Source: Perkinsus chesapeaki
Taxonomy: Eukaryota; Perkinsozoa; Perkinsida; Perkinsidae
Length of the DNA: 64,000 nt
NCBI GenBank assembly: GCA_013115145.1
Contig: JAAPAO010000005.1
Coordinates: 1 to 64,000, forward strand
Direction: 5' to 3'
Shown: one piece after another, positions 49,011-61,300 of the stretch
Layout: every line of letters begins with the position of its first letter
Numbering within the stretch: the first letter of the stretch is position 1
Program-made: the position numbers and the translations under genes
The notes under the pieces: model-generated
Database searches by the model: none
Seen by the model: the letters and a program-made list of their open reading frames with translations, nothing else
What the model was told of the DNA's origin: nothing

Positions 49011-49093
49011 GCAGCATTATCGAACTAATGAAGCAGCGGAGTCCAATCCTCGAGCACGCTCTACTGCTGATACGTCTGATGCCCACATGCTGC
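49011..49093 (+). promoter_or_regulatory. Candidate SECIS element in SelO 3' UTR
   Basis: Seen directly: outer stem GCAGCAT (49011-49017) with ATGCTGC (49087-49093); ATGAA at 49028-49032 facing TGAT at 49068-49071, which gives the non-Watson-Crick quartet U-U, G-A, A-G, A-U; upper stem GCAG/CTGC, one mismatch, then GGAG/CTCT with a G-U pair; apical loop 49042-49058 containing AA at 49045-49046, 12 bases after the quartet. This is the consensus geometry of eukaryotic SECIS elements. Spacing from the UGA is about 44 bases, slightly short compared with mammalian minima. Confidence 0.6.
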
Positions 49094-49628
49094 CACCTGT
49101 TTTTCATCACAGTGAATACCAATTTTTTATTCTCGTCTATCTTGCGCTTAAAGTTAGTATTGATGGGATCAACCAGACTGGCTCACCATTCATCAAAGAG
49201 GCGCAGAAATGTTTATGTGAATTGTAGATCCTGGAAAAGAGAAGGGAAACCGCCCTCGCTTGAACTTTCTTTGGCACTGTAGAAGTCGGCACCTCCGAGC
49301 TCGAGTGTGGCCTCAAGTAGTGTGACTTGCATAGATCCGGTCGAGTCTACGCGTATGAGGTTCTAGCGAATGCTCATGGGCCACAGAGTTGCGGAAGTGC
49401 AGTGGCTGTTGGCCCGACTAGCATCCGATCAGCAACGTAGTTGACAACGTGGTGCGCTAGAATTACGACACCCATTTGTTACTCGAAACTAAAGAGCTTT
49501 CCTTTACAGCCAAAAGGCCAATATAGTCAAATGATTATCACTGAAGCTATGTCCTAGTCGACATCCCCTTCCGAACGGCTGTGCACAAACCTAACGAACA
49601 CTGTGGTTGGATGCGATCGTTCTGTGTC
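49094..49628. other. Convergent spacer
   Basis: Region between the ends of SelO (+) and the next leftward gene. No gene recognised. Confidence 0.4.
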
Positions 49629-50375
49629 TTACCTGTGCGGGAGTGATGTATAAGCCAGATTCCACTTGTCCAGCTCTGCTAGCGCCAACCTCAATCGACA
49701 TCGTAACTCTTGAACAATTCGTCCATGTTCTTGTAGCAGATAATCATTCGCGACAAGGAGCTCTCGGTTCGCTATACGGAGGTGGTTTAGCTCGCCGCGT
49801 TCATTTCTGAGACACTCCAGCTCAGCTTTTGCCATCATCGATACTTCAGAATCCTCCATTGCTGGTCGTCTTGCATTGCCAGATTGACCTCCACTAGGAT
49901 AAGTGTTTTCCATCTGCATTAAGGTAGCATATGGCCATTCATCCGGCGCCCAAATGACAGTGGACGCGTCGCTCGAGCAGAGCTGCGGGGACATGTCGCT
50001 AGTTCCCGAGCCTTCTGTCTTGTGCTTTGCGTGACGCTTTTTTCCCCACATGGCGACCGAGGATGACTTTCCAACTCCATCACGATAACCTTCTCGAACA
50101 ACCAACGGCGCAGGTGTTTGGTTTGTCTTCTTCTTTGGCTCGTCAAAAGCCTGCCAGTCTTTCCCATAGCTGGCGAACGCCGATCCAAGGAAATCTTGGT
50201 TGGCTTCGAGCATTTCCTCTGTGTTGTTGAAATGGTTATCCGGCGCTTCAGAGTGCTGTTGTGATGAGAGCCTTGAGAAGTGACATTGCTCCGGAAGGCT
50301 ACGCATACTTCCGCCTGTCTTTTCGCTCACTGGGCTCACACTACGGGTTGAAGAGCTACATATCAGGTTCGGCAT
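49629..50375 (-). CDS. Hypothetical protein with C-terminal coiled coil
   Basis: An uninterrupted leftward frame. The ATG at 50375 is the first good start (the frame is open further upstream, but into the 3' end of the neighbouring gene), giving about 248 residues. The N-terminal two-thirds is Ser/Gln/Pro rich and looks disordered, with a basic patch (WGKKRHAKHKTEG). The C-terminus is helical (ELECLRNERGELNHLRIANR, then LRCRLRLALAELDKW), a probable coiled coil. No family recognised. It lies head-to-tail behind the EF-hand gene. Confidence 0.5.
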   Translation of the reverse strand: MPNLICSSSTRSVSPVSEKTGGSMRSLPEQCHFSRLSSQQHSEAPDNHFNNTEEMLEANQDFLGSAFASYGKDWQAFDEPKKKTNQTPAPLVVREGYRDGVGKSSSVAMWGKKRHAKHKTEGSGTSDMSPQLCSSDASTVIWAPDEWPYATLMQMENTYPSGGQSGNARRPAMEDSEVSMMAKAELECLRNERGELNHLRIANRELLVANDYLLQEHGRIVQELRCRLRLALAELDKWNLAYTSLPHR

Positions 50376-50530
50376 TCTTGGGATGAGTGTAATGAGCTGT
50401 AATGGCACGTACACTGTTGTGGTTGGGGAAAACACAAGAAGGACATAACAGAGCTCACAACGAACACCACATGACAAGCAACAAGTGCTACACGACGCTG
50501 AATAGACTTGTAGTTTGTAAATTGGCCTAG

Positions 50531-51563
50531 TCAACTGGCCAAGTTGCGGCCACTTATGCGTTGAGGGTGAATGAGGCCTTTCAGTTCGCCGATGTCGATG
50601 CTGCCGGTGTTGTCACCGTCCAACCAGGCGAACACAGCTGCGATATCCTAAAGCACATCGCTTAGTGAGCACAGGTGAACATTCGCCATACCCTGTCGGT
50701 CGCGTCTCGTTTACTGAGTTTGAGATCTCGTCGCAGTGCCCTGTCAAACTCTTGAAATGATAATGTTCCATCTCCATCTGTATCATAACGCCCGAAAAGA
50801 TCCTTCACGGATAACTGACTTAAAATGTGACGAGGCGCTTCTGTTTAACAAGAATTACTCTGGCGGATCTCATCGCAGATACCATTCGACGCCGAACTCT
50901 GCTCATTGTTAGATGCAGTTGTTCAGGTATTTGGGACCGCGCCTGATGCGATAGGTCCCCACGTCCACGTGTGATGAGGCTAATGCGACCTTGTCTATGC
51001 GTGCTTCTATAGTTTGGTCTGCCGAGATGACCGGTTCCTTCTCTAAGAAGTCAATAAGTTCCTTCAGACTCACAGTTCCGCTATCATCGGTGTCGATATC
51101 CCTGATAGGCAGAGGTGGTCAGAAAACATCCTAAGTTGCAAAACTGACCTGACAAAGTCTCCAATTTGTCGGTCAGTGAGGACGGTTGCAGGAACGCGGA
51201 GATCGAGGCGAACAGCCTTGTTGATTTCTGCTTCAGTGAGCTCCCCCGAAAAGTCTGCATCATGCTTCATGAAGAGCTCACGCCATCTAGCCCCTTTGCC
51301 CAGCGACTCTGCCGCTGCTACCAATTTCCTTCGCATGAATTTCATAAGCTGACAGATGATCGATCATCACCCTCCGATGGTAACAGTACGGAGCTCACTT
51401 GCGATTCTTCTGGTGGCTCCCATGGCTCCCACACTGGAGCAGCCTTTTCGGGCACGTCGGGTCTGTACTCGTTGACACTTGGCTTGGTCGCAGACATCAC
51501 GCTTGTTGGCCTCGACTCTCCTTTGGGCAAATAGTTTATACCAGCTCTGAGAGCTTGTTGCAT
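50531..51563 (-). CDS. Four-EF-hand calcium-binding protein
   Basis: Leftward gene from ATG 51563 to TGA 50531-50533. The N-terminal exon is a Pro/Glu/Ser-rich, probably disordered leader (VPEKAAPVWEPWEPPEE). A short intron leads to EF-hand 1 (KHDADFSGELTEAEI). Another intron leads to EF-hand 2 (DIDTDDSGTVSLKEL), then EF-hand 3 (RYDTDGDGTLSFQEF) and EF-hand 4 (WLDGDNTGSIDIGEL), ending ISGRNLAS. Loops 2, 3 and 4 keep Asp at position 1 and Glu at position 12; loop 1 (DADFSGELTEAE) is also canonical. It is therefore a calmodulin or centrin-like Ca2+ sensor with an unusual N-terminal extension. Confidence 0.75.
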
Positions 51564-51599
51564 TCTCTCATCATACCGTTGTTTATTTTTTATAATAAC

Positions 51600-52899
51600 C
51601 TAAGTATCGTTATTTCCGCGGCAACAACGCTCAGGCATGAACGTCTTTAATGGAGTGAAGCGGATGTGACACTTTTTGTAGCCGAACCAAGGCGGTTGCG
51701 GTGTTGTTACTTCAGCCATATCGATCCCGTACTTTTCGTTCCGCACACCCTTAGCCGCAAATAGATCACAGCCATTTGTAAACCGCTTATCGAAAACGTA
51801 CCTGGAAGAATGCGCACAAGCCGCATATTGTCTACGAGATTTCCAGTGAACCTTGTGTAAGGGGAGAGCCCTCGTGTCAAGTCCGGTGTAGACCTCGCTT
51901 TCTCCTTCATCAAACTTTGCCGTTTCGCTCTCATAGGGACTAACAAGCCCACCAGTGCTTCCTATGGGCCTATAGAACCATATTTACCGCGCGTGTTTGT
52001 ACGAATAATCCTCTGTGGGAATGACGCCTGGTACGGCTCGTCATCATCCGCACTGCTAAGTATCTCAGACGGTTCACGTTCGAGGCAAACGTCTGTGTGT
52101 CGAGGTAGCTTCGATCTCAACTGAAACATGTCGGGCTCTACAACACATCCATCGTAGAGGAAGTTGAAGGATAAAGTGAAGCAGATTTAGAGTTCTATAA
52201 AACAGAACACAGATTTTTTAATTTTGTTTAGACATGTTCTATCACAGAATCTCTGTATGATAGAACTTCTATCATACAAAGGGAGCCTCCTTCTCTACGC
52301 TTTCGACTAGGGAAGCATTATCCCTTCAATGCAATCGCCTTGCAGTAACTCTTACTATTGTTTCCAGTTCCTCAGTCCTTTTGTGGATGATATCAGTTAC
52401 GCCTTCACTGTCGCGTGGATCTCCTCGAACGCGCATGTCGTCAAGAGCTTTGTTGAGCGCCAAGTCCGATGCGTCCCGGTACGATTGCTATGTCAAGATG
52501 TTCGGTACAGCCACTGCCGCAATACTTTACACATAGGGAGCAAGTCTTATTGCTGACGTCTTCCAGCATATTCAAGTACACCTTTTTCCGCTCTCCCAGG
52601 AACCGTGTGGCATTCAGCAATTGTCCGAGGCGCCTAACGCATGATGAATTGAGGACCCAACACGATCCAGCCTACTTCTTCGATTCAGTTTGCATCCTTT
52701 CCCTTAGTGGTACGTATTTCATATTCCGCCGTGCAAGGTCGGCGAACCGCGAGACTAACGCGCTGCGTTCGTTGCGAATCTGATTCTCAAGCACTTGAGA
52801 ATCGTCATTAGCGAACCTTACGGGGCGGAGGATATGCTCTATTTCTCTTTCATGTGACCTTTGAAGCACCCTAAACGTCGCTCGTTCGTGCGATTTCAT
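51600..52899 (-). CDS. Unknown protein, multi-exon
   Basis: Exon 1 from ATG 52899 (MKSHERATFRVLQRSHERE, then ENQIRNERSALVSRFADLA) ends at a GTACC donor. A 42-base intron leads to CVRRLGQLLNATRFLGERKK. Another exon contains ALDDMRVRGDPRDSEGVTD (about 52460-52375). After an AT-rich intron holding a hairpin (52236-52266), the C-terminal exons read LPRHTDVCLEREPSEIL, PQRIIRTNTRGKYGSIGP and SPYTRF-type or GLDTRALPLHKVHWKSRR sequence, ending RCCRGNNDT at TAG 51600-51602. The two halves could be separate genes because the linking intron is not proved. No domain recognised. Confidence 0.45.
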
Positions 52900-53811
52900 G
52901 TCATTTAATAATGGAGATTTTGCAAAAGAGTGAGCTGTACAAAATGCCGAGTGGTGTTACACTTCGCTCCGCTAAACTCGTAACGCGCACGCCTCGTTTC
53001 CGCGAAATCAGATTATTGAGAACGGGGAGAATTGATCGGGCAGAACGGGGAGAATCTATAAGTATATGATATCGTGGGATGCCAACATCACCACTCTATC
53101 CGTACCTTTTCGAGATCATCCGTATCTCCATTTAACAGGGTCAAAATCAACGTAACAGTACATTGTCATACCGAGCTTCCCGCAACCCGACTTGGTCCAG
53201 AGATTAACACATCGATATGTTTGGTGCTGATTAGCCGGAAACACTGTGTACGATTCTATACAATATACCGTAGTTCGGCAGCCTTGGACAGGTCTCGGTT
53301 ATGGTCCTGTTATACAGGCAGATTTCATCTTAAAGCACGATAGAGATCAATGAAGCTAGCTGGTTTGCACAATCGAGACACTCCCCATAGCTCAGCGCCC
53401 TGGAGTCACGTTGAACATAAATGCCTGAAGTCCCCTATCTCCGAAATGAAGGGTATTTCCGTTCTAGTAGCAATTTGAATGCTCATGGTGATTTATAATT
53501 CCATGTACTTGTTCGGTATCCTAGTATTCGGTATTATATCTAGATCTATTCTGGGCCTTATAAGATGCAGTTATAAGGCCCAAGCCACTAACGTAACGAG
53601 TTTCTCTTAATCTAGTTCGTGACCAGATAAACTTATAGTTCACTTATGGTGCCGATGTCGTAGTGGTTCATTGCTTGCAGCTTAGGGTGGTGGTCGGCTT
53701 CGAGGGTGATTGGTATATTTATATTCATTTATATATTATTTGTCTTCTACACTTGAGAAGTCCGACTTTAACATCAGTATTGTTACCTATCAGTTCCCTT
53801 ATTTGGACTAC
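52900..53811. other. Divergent intergenic region with hairpin
   Basis: Lies between a leftward and a rightward gene, so it should contain both promoters. A perfect 11-base inverted repeat GGGCCTTATAA/TTATAAGGCCC with a 7-base loop is at 53553-53581, about 230 bases before the acetyl-CoA synthetase start. Confidence 0.5.
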
Positions 53812-56800
53812 ATGACCGATTCCGAGAAAGCTGCAACGCAGTCGGCCGAGGAAAAGATAGCTGAGAAAGGTATGTCGCATTACTATTCGCACTAGTTCTC
53901 TTGGTTCACTGGCACTCAGTCATCTAGCAACTCAACGTTCTCCCGGGCTAGGAAGTGCGAAAATTATTTTCGGTAAATTTTCCCGTAGCTGTTATTTTTT
54001 TGTCTACGTATATTAGGGCTCTGAACTCATGTGCCATGCTGTCAGGTTTGCCCGTCGATGAGACTTATTCCCCTGGACCAGAGGTGCTTAGAGGTTCATA
54101 TGTCTACTCGGATCAAATGTACAATGAGATGTACAAGAGAAGTTTGGATGATCCTAATGGCTTTTGGACTGATATGAGTCGTAATATCGATTGGATTCGG
54201 TAAGTGGTGAATGGTATTGTTTCATTTATGATAGATGGTGCTATTGATTGCTCTTCACGGTAACATATATAATAGGCATGCGTACTTTGTTATAGGAAAA
54301 TAGTAAATGCGGTATAGAGATATAAGGCTAATTAATGTCGTATATAAATAGGTATCGGTATAAGGTTAGTTAATATTCTTACATGACACTTTAAAATGCT
54401 ATATATCATCTCCGTATATATCACCGTAAGTGATCGTGTAGTGTAGAATCTGTTAGAGACATTCTAGTGGGGCTAATGGGAGTCTAGTTTTTTTAAGATT
54501 AAACACTTGGTTGAAATGTTTTTCTATATTTTTCAGACCTTTCAACAAGGTGCAATACGATGACTTTAAAACCGGTGATATCCGATGGTTCCTCAATGGA
54601 AAGCTCAATGCGTGCGAGAATTGTGTGGATCGATGGGCAGCATCCTATCCGTCTCGTCCTGCTATCTTGTGGGAGGGCGATGAGCCTGGTACTGACAAGG
54701 TCATTACCTATAAGGAGCTACTTGACAATGTAATATATACAGCGCTAGATTAGCTCTTCCTTTATATCAACGATTTACTTGGAGTGTCTAGTGATTTTAT
54801 GAAAATCGTATTGTTTCTGTAATCTCAGAATTAGTTCATCTTCAAAGGAGTCAAATAGTGGATGTACTCTGTGGATGTCTTCTTAGCTCGTGTAGCATTA
54901 GGACCCCTATTATAGGAGTATTCGGTTGAATCAGATAGTGTTGGACACTTTTATAGCTTTTATCCTAGCATTGAGCTTCTGTATATTATTATATTATCGT
55001 TTTATTGCTGTTGCATTCAGGTGTGTAGGATGGCTAATATGCTGGTGAGCTTGGGTGTTAAGAAGGGTGATAGGGTTACTATATACATGCCGATGATCCC
55101 CGAGCTACCAATGATGATGCTCGCTTGCGCACGAATTGGTAGGAATCTTTATGTGGTATGAAATGCGTGCTTCAAGCTATATCTTCCAGGTGCGATTCAC
55201 AGTGTGGTATTTGCCGGTTTTTCTGCCTCTAATTTGCGTGACAGAATCGATGATGCTCAAAGTGCTGTTGTGGTCTGTGCGGATATCGGGGTTCGTGGTG
55301 GAAAGAAGATACTTCTAAAGGAGATTTGCGACGAAGCTGTTAAGCAGACTCGTCCGGGTATAGTGCAACACGTAGTAGTGTTTAAACACTATAGCAAAGC
55401 TGAGATGGAGTGCAGATGGGTAATAAGAAGGGGCTTGGAATAACAAGGGCTGCGCTGCGGTTTGGGACTTACATGGGCAAGTATGGAGGCGTTCAAGGGA
55501 CTATGAAGTATAGTGGTTATATTTTGGAAACTCACTTTTGCAAGTACCAATGGCTAGTTTTTATACTAATACTTAATATCGGGACAAAGCTTGATATTAA
55601 TATAGCACGTCGTTGTGGTAGCACTTATTATTCATATGTGATTCCCTCGATACATCTTTTGGTGAACACTTGAATCTATCTCTATTGAGGAGTAAGATAC
55701 TCTAAGTCAACTTTGCGAGGAAGCTCCAGGCTGTTTGAAGGAGGAGTGTTTCCTTTTACTGTCGTTCTTGAAGGTACCTGTGAGGGATGTGGATGGGTTC
55801 GAAAGAATGGCAGCCCAGAGGCCCTATTGCCCCCCAGTCGAGATGGACTCGGAGGATCTCCTATTCATGCTGTACGGCAGTGTGGGATGTTGCTATGATT
55901 AATCTTTGTAAGGTACACATCTGGGTCAACAGGGAAGCCTAAGGGCATCGCTCATAGCACTGGAGGGTATCTGGTCTATACGGCAATTACTGTTAAGTAT
56001 GTATTTGATGTCCACCCTGGCGATGTATGGGCATGTGTGGCCGATTGTGGCTGGATTACTGGACACTCGTAAGTGGTTAGATGGAGGCATTTTAGACTGT
56101 GTGTACGTGATCTGGTGTAGAGTCTGATGTATAGGTCATGCTAGGTGTTGAAGTATAGTTGTATAGGAAACCCTCTGGTTCGTTGATGGTTGGCTATTTC
56201 ATAAGAGGGAGTTTAGGCTACCCAAATGAAGCCTTCCATAAAGTTTAGGGTTTAGTCGTGTGTTAGTCGTTTACGAGCTGCACTATTAAGGTACATAACA
56301 TACGGTCCACTGCTTAATGGAGCGTCAGTTGTGTTGTTTGAGAGCATCCCTACATACCCAAATGCTAGCAGATATTGGGACCTTGTTCAGAAGTATAGGA
56401 TCAATCAGTTCTATACCGCTCCTACGGCGATAAGGTAAAATAAAGGACGAAGGCTTAGTCGTATATTATATCATCTCAGAGCTTTGATGCGCTACGGAGA
56501 GGAGCCTTTAAAAGGGTATGATTTATCATCTTTGAGGGTCCTCGGTACAGTTGGTGAGCCTATAAACCCTCAAGCTTGGCGTTGGTATTATAATGAGGTT
56601 GGCAAAGGCAAAGTGCCCATTATGGATACGTAAGCTAGGTTAGAATATAGTGGGACATCACCCCCTGCCATGTATCGTACAAAGTAACTACATAACTCTA
56701 CCATCTTCTGATAGGTATTGGCAGACTGAGACTGGTGGTTTCATGCTCACTCCCATGCCCTATAGAACACTGAAGCCAGGATCAGCCACGAGGCCTTTCT

Positions 56801-58500
56801 TCGGGTTAGTTTGGTTCTTATTAATAGATGTGCTATTTTAACATAATATATATCTTTACCTGTATTTAGTATCGAAGTGGCTTTGTTGGACCCTATGACC
56901 GCCAAGGAGGTTGAAGGCAATAATGTACATGGTTTGTTGGTGGTCAAGAGGAGTTGGCCCTCGATGATGCGTAAGAGCTGCACTCGATATAAATCTGTTA
57001 TCTCTCTTGCCGCTTGAGGAGGGCAGTCGCTAGTCTTAGCTTTAGAATAATGGGTGTGTAGGCATAGAGTAGCTGTTAATTTTCCAGTGAGCTCGTGTTA
57101 GGATTCGTTATCTCAGGCACTGTTTACGGTGATCATTCTAGAATGACTAAGCTCTATCTTGAACAGTATCCTGGTTATTATCTAACTGGTGATGGTGCTG
57201 TCAGGGACCATGATGGGTAGGTTGGGGTATGTCGTCATTGTGACTGTACTAACCACGAAATAATGAACATAGTAATCAATCAGTAGCAGTACTATTATGT
57301 ACGTATGTGAATTGGACAATATCAATTATACTCGTTAAATGCCAGAATGAGATAAATACCGCATTTTTATTATTATTGCTGCTGCTGTTCGTACTGTGGC
57401 ACATCATAATTATATCGAATGTTGCTATTACTAATGGCGAGTTATCGACTTGGTGCCATACTATTCACCGGCACAGTCAAACCAGTGTGGCTTTAGCGAT
57501 CCTGTGCTTACCGTTCTTAGGTATTACTGGATAACTGGCAGAGTAGATGACGTAATGAATGTATCTGGTCATAGACTAGGCTCTGCTGAGATCGAGCATG
57601 CCTTGGTTCAGCACCCTGTGGTCTCTGAGTCGGCAGTTGTCGGCTGCCCTCATCCTGTAAGTGGTTTCGCTGAGTTAGAATTGGAGGTCTAAGGTCGTCT
57701 GGAGCACTGAGATGATAACTAGCACTTGTAGGCTACAAACAGTATGATAGAGTACTGAAGTACTACCAGTTGTGAGTATCCTATGGTGCTCGTTGTGAGT
57801 ATACGATAGATTTTGCATTGCTAATATTGTATCATTTCGGTATCTTTTTGTCGTAGGACGCATTGCCGATTACACCGGTTGAATTTCTTGAGAGAGATGG
57901 CGCTACTTTTGTCAGGTTAAAGGGGAAGGTATCTTTTGTTATGTGATTCTTAATGAAGGAGCTGTTGAATCACCAGAGCTATCACAAGAGCTAAAGTAAT
58001 AGACTTGGGGGACAAGAGTTAGGATAAACTCGTGACTTACTCGACCGTATTCTGTGTATTCCACAGTTACTCGTTCTGACAGGATTCTTTATAGTAGCTC
58101 GTTTTCGTTGTTTTCTTGCCAGTGCGATAGATATTACTAATAACATCGCAAAAGTTGTTTGAGATATTGTGCCATGTTCAATATCTTTTACTTTCTCTTT
58201 AGGAATGAAGTGAGAAAGGCAATCGGTCCTATTGCGACACCGGACGTTGTTTTATATGTCCCTGGCTTACCAAAGACAAGATCTGGTAAAATTATGAGGC
58301 GAATTTTAAGAAAGGTATATGCTCGAATTTTCGGTCCTTTGTGGAGAAGTCGGTATCAGGTGGCTAGTGGAGTCTATCATGAAATGGGTGACACATCCAC
58401 CTTGGCTGATCCTGCTGTGGTCGATGTCATTGTTGATAAAGCCAAAGAATATCACGCAGCTGATTTGAGACAGAAAAGCTACTCGGATCACTTGAGATAA
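53812..58500 (+). CDS. ACS: Acetyl-CoA synthetase (AMP-forming)
   Basis: About fifteen exons from ATG 53812 ([15 protein letters not shown]) to TAA 58498-58500. Order of hallmarks: [88 protein letters not shown]; the phosphate-binding loop [11 protein letters not shown] (formed across a 43-base intron); [79 protein letters not shown]; and [14 protein letters not shown] with the adenylating Lys. The C-terminus [13 protein letters not shown] is typical. The enzyme activates acetate with ATP and CoA. Length and motif set indicate a complete gene. Introns range from about 40 to over 300 bases and are AT-rich near the 5' end. Confidence 0.92.
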
Positions 58501-58811
58501 AATACGTATTTTGATGGTAAATCGATATTAAATTTCAAATGTGCTTTTTATTTGCTTCGCTGTATTAGTAGTTCTTTCTAGTGTAATCTTGTCGCGTTGT
58601 ACTGCTCGGGAGGTTACTCTTAGTGTGCATAGTTAACCCAAGAACTAGGAATAAGTAATGCAACCGATTCTAACATATCAATACGGGAGTCACTAGAAAC
58701 TAGTCAATAAACTAGGGAGACAATCACTGTGTAGCTGAAGGTTGTTCATACGTATGGGAGTGTATGTCCGTTGTGGGGGCGAATGAGAATATATGTCACA
58801 GCGATTTTTAA
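58501..58811. other. Short spacer
   Basis: Region between acetyl-CoA synthetase and the next rightward gene; nothing recognised. Confidence 0.4.
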
Positions 58812-60131
58812 ATGGAAGTCTTCGGTGATTTATCGACTACTGCTACAGGCCTTAAAGGAAGGGTTCAGAATGTTGCCAACTCCTTACAGGTAACACCTAT
58901 TTCAATTTACAGAAGCAAACAAATTATTACGAGCAATTTCCCGCAGCGTTAGTTTAGTATATAAAGCATTTGGGAGGAATTGAGCGCCGAACGTCTTATT
59001 GCAATGTTGGCATTTAGCGCCTAAGTTTGTTCAAGAACTTGAATGCTAACCGTGAAGTTTTGACTGGATGCGCAGCATTCCTCAACTACAGTTCTCCTTC
59101 TCTCTTGGGGCCGTTTTTCGGGGTTCAACAGAGCCCAATGAACGTGTTTTGGTATCTATCTGATAGTCAAAGCATTCGATGGTGTTCCCCATTTTCATAC
59201 CACTCTCACTCTAGAACCCTCGAACTACGACCATAGTTCTGTATCTGTAATAGAACATTCCGGCGGCGGCTGCACACAATTATTGTCTCTCTTTTGTAGT
59301 CTGCCAATAACGAGTTGGAGTTAGGAAAGAATCATGTTGAAGAAATGAAGTTCGGTAATACTAGCAATAGCAGTGCTCTACAGGCTGAGATGGATGACCT
59401 TAAAAGGTAACATTCCTCTTGGCGTGGGGCATCATCATCACTGTGGCAGATATATCCGTGCCGACCTTCAGCGATTAGATGACGACTTCAAAGCCCAAGT
59501 AAGCCCCGGTTACTTCAGTCTAGCCTCGGCATGGATTCCCGATGTAAACGGAGGTGTCCATCACCGATGACAGATTGTATCCGAAAGCACGAGTTTAACT
59601 CTTACAACATATCCTACTTATTGTTTAACTTTATATCGGTTTGTTTTCTCCTTTTCTATTACGCAGTTAGTATTTGGTGGATTTTTTTTCTAGTTTTTTC
59701 GCTAAGTACCACTGAGAACGCCCCCCTTTTTAAAGAATAAAGCCTATGATATCCCTACCCACTGGCGTAGCTGGGTACTTGACAGTGGGGGGGCAAGGTG
59801 GGGGCAGACCTAGGGACCCTACCTTGAGCATATTGTATCCTTTATGTTTTCCGCATTCTCCATGTTCCAGTGAAAATGACCCCCTCTTGCAGCAAAATTA
59901 GGCTTGTCCATGTGTACTACACATCTCTTTTTCATCTCAGATGAACCTACAAAAGAATGAGAACGTTCGTTTACAGCAATGTCTCACAACTCTTAAAGGT
60001 AACTGTCACTCCAATGATTTGTATTCGCGGTCATTGCCATTGCTGTAGGAGAGAAGACTTCTATTCATCAGCAAGTTATCGCTATACAGAGGCGTGTTGA
60101 TGAGATCGATGAGGAGATTGGCAATGAGTAA
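58812..60131 (+). CDS. Small coiled-coil protein
   Basis: Exon 1 (58812-58889) reads MEVFGDLSTTATGLKGRVQN to a GTAACA donor. Later exons: ANNELELGKNHVEEMKFGN and ALQAEMDDLKR (about 59300-59407); ADLQRLDDDFKAQ (about 59460-59500); MNLQKNENVRLQQCLTTLK (about 59941-59998); and KTSIHQQVIAIQRRVDEIDE ending at TAA 60129-60131. All are helical, charged and heptad-like. The product is roughly 140-150 residues if no exon was missed. Family not recognised. Confidence 0.5.
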
Positions 60132-61300
60132 GGCTGGCTCTCCGTGGGTGTGCCTCTATAGCTTATAGATCACACATGAGTGATAAGGATTTATGGGAGG
60201 AGGGGCTCAAAATGGGTTTGAATGAACTCAACTTTTTGAGTGTGAACTTGATTGGCGAAAATGCTGGCCTTACAGATACTTCTATTATTTCAGAACTGTG
60301 ATAGTTGAACTAGGTGTCGATAATCATTACATACATAAATGATCATATAAATATATGATCAGGTAATGGTGCTGAATGCTCATTGTATATAATGATGCTG
60401 AGTGCCCATTGGTTGAAGCTCATAATGCTGCTGCTGCTGCTGTTCCTAGCATGTCATTGTTGTTAACTGTTATTATGTTGCTTTAGTCTATTATCTCAAT
60501 TCTGGTCAGGCTTGTACAGGGGGGGGGTGACCAGTGGTAAGATGTCGGCGCTTCTGGTGGGGCTCGCCAATGGAGTTAATACTTCTCACGGAAATTGCAG
60601 CGCATACCTTACAGGCTCGATATATTACTGTTGGCAGAAAAGTATGTTATGTTATATACAGTATGTGACGCAGCATTAATAACACATTCAGAGTACTCGG
60701 CTGCACGGCTCTAGACGCTGCTAGCCCTCGATACTCAACGAATGTTACTCGTGGTGGAGCTGCTCTGTGCTAATTCTCCTAGCTATGTCATGAAGGTGTA
60801 CGCGAACAGCTGACCGATCTTCAAACTTACAGGGTGTCCCTAAAAATGTGCTTATTTGAAAAAATTTTCCAGGAGGGCGAATATTTCGACGACTTTTGGT
60901 ACAACCAAAATTCGATGGACCATTTTTTGGGGAGACCCTGTACTATTTGAGTAGCTCTGAGTGAACACTGGCTGCTCTGCAGAATGTTTTCGTGAGATTT
61001 CATCCTTAAGTAGGAAGTTAATAGCTAAACCTATACTGAAGCACCTCACCGATCATCAGTCTTTCCTGTTATAGGAATATAAATATCATATGGTCCGTTA
61101 TTAACATATATTTAGTCCTTTGATACTTCATATATACTACTAGTTAAAGATTCATAGATACGTTACACATATTCAATAATATTAACTTTTCAATGATGAG
61201 CTGTATATTAATTATAGTATTAATAATTGGTACAGAACTATCCAGTTGCCCTGTATTATGTCTGCGCTTGTTAGTTCATTCGCTCTCCATCGAATACATT
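60132..61300. other. Intergenic with MITE and simple repeats
   Basis: Contains a short CTG-type run near 60430-60445, a G9 run near 60520, and the mariner-type MITE listed separately. No gene recognised. The last 200 bases are AT-rich and probably include the aldehyde dehydrogenase promoter. Confidence 0.45.
60828..60942. mobile_element. Tc1/mariner-type MITE, 115 bp
   Basis: The two ends read TACAGGGTGTCCCTAAAAA and, on the other strand, TACAGGGTCTCCCCAAAAAA, giving about 20-base terminal inverted repeats that begin CAGGG and are flanked by TA on each side, the target duplication of Tc1/mariner elements. The 75-base interior has no coding capacity. Confidence 0.65.

Noticed and set aside
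59755-59830. CACTGGCGTAGCTGGG followed by G-rich sequence, similar in look to ends of some animal transposons
   Set aside because: No matching second end or target duplication is visible. It is insufficient to call an element.
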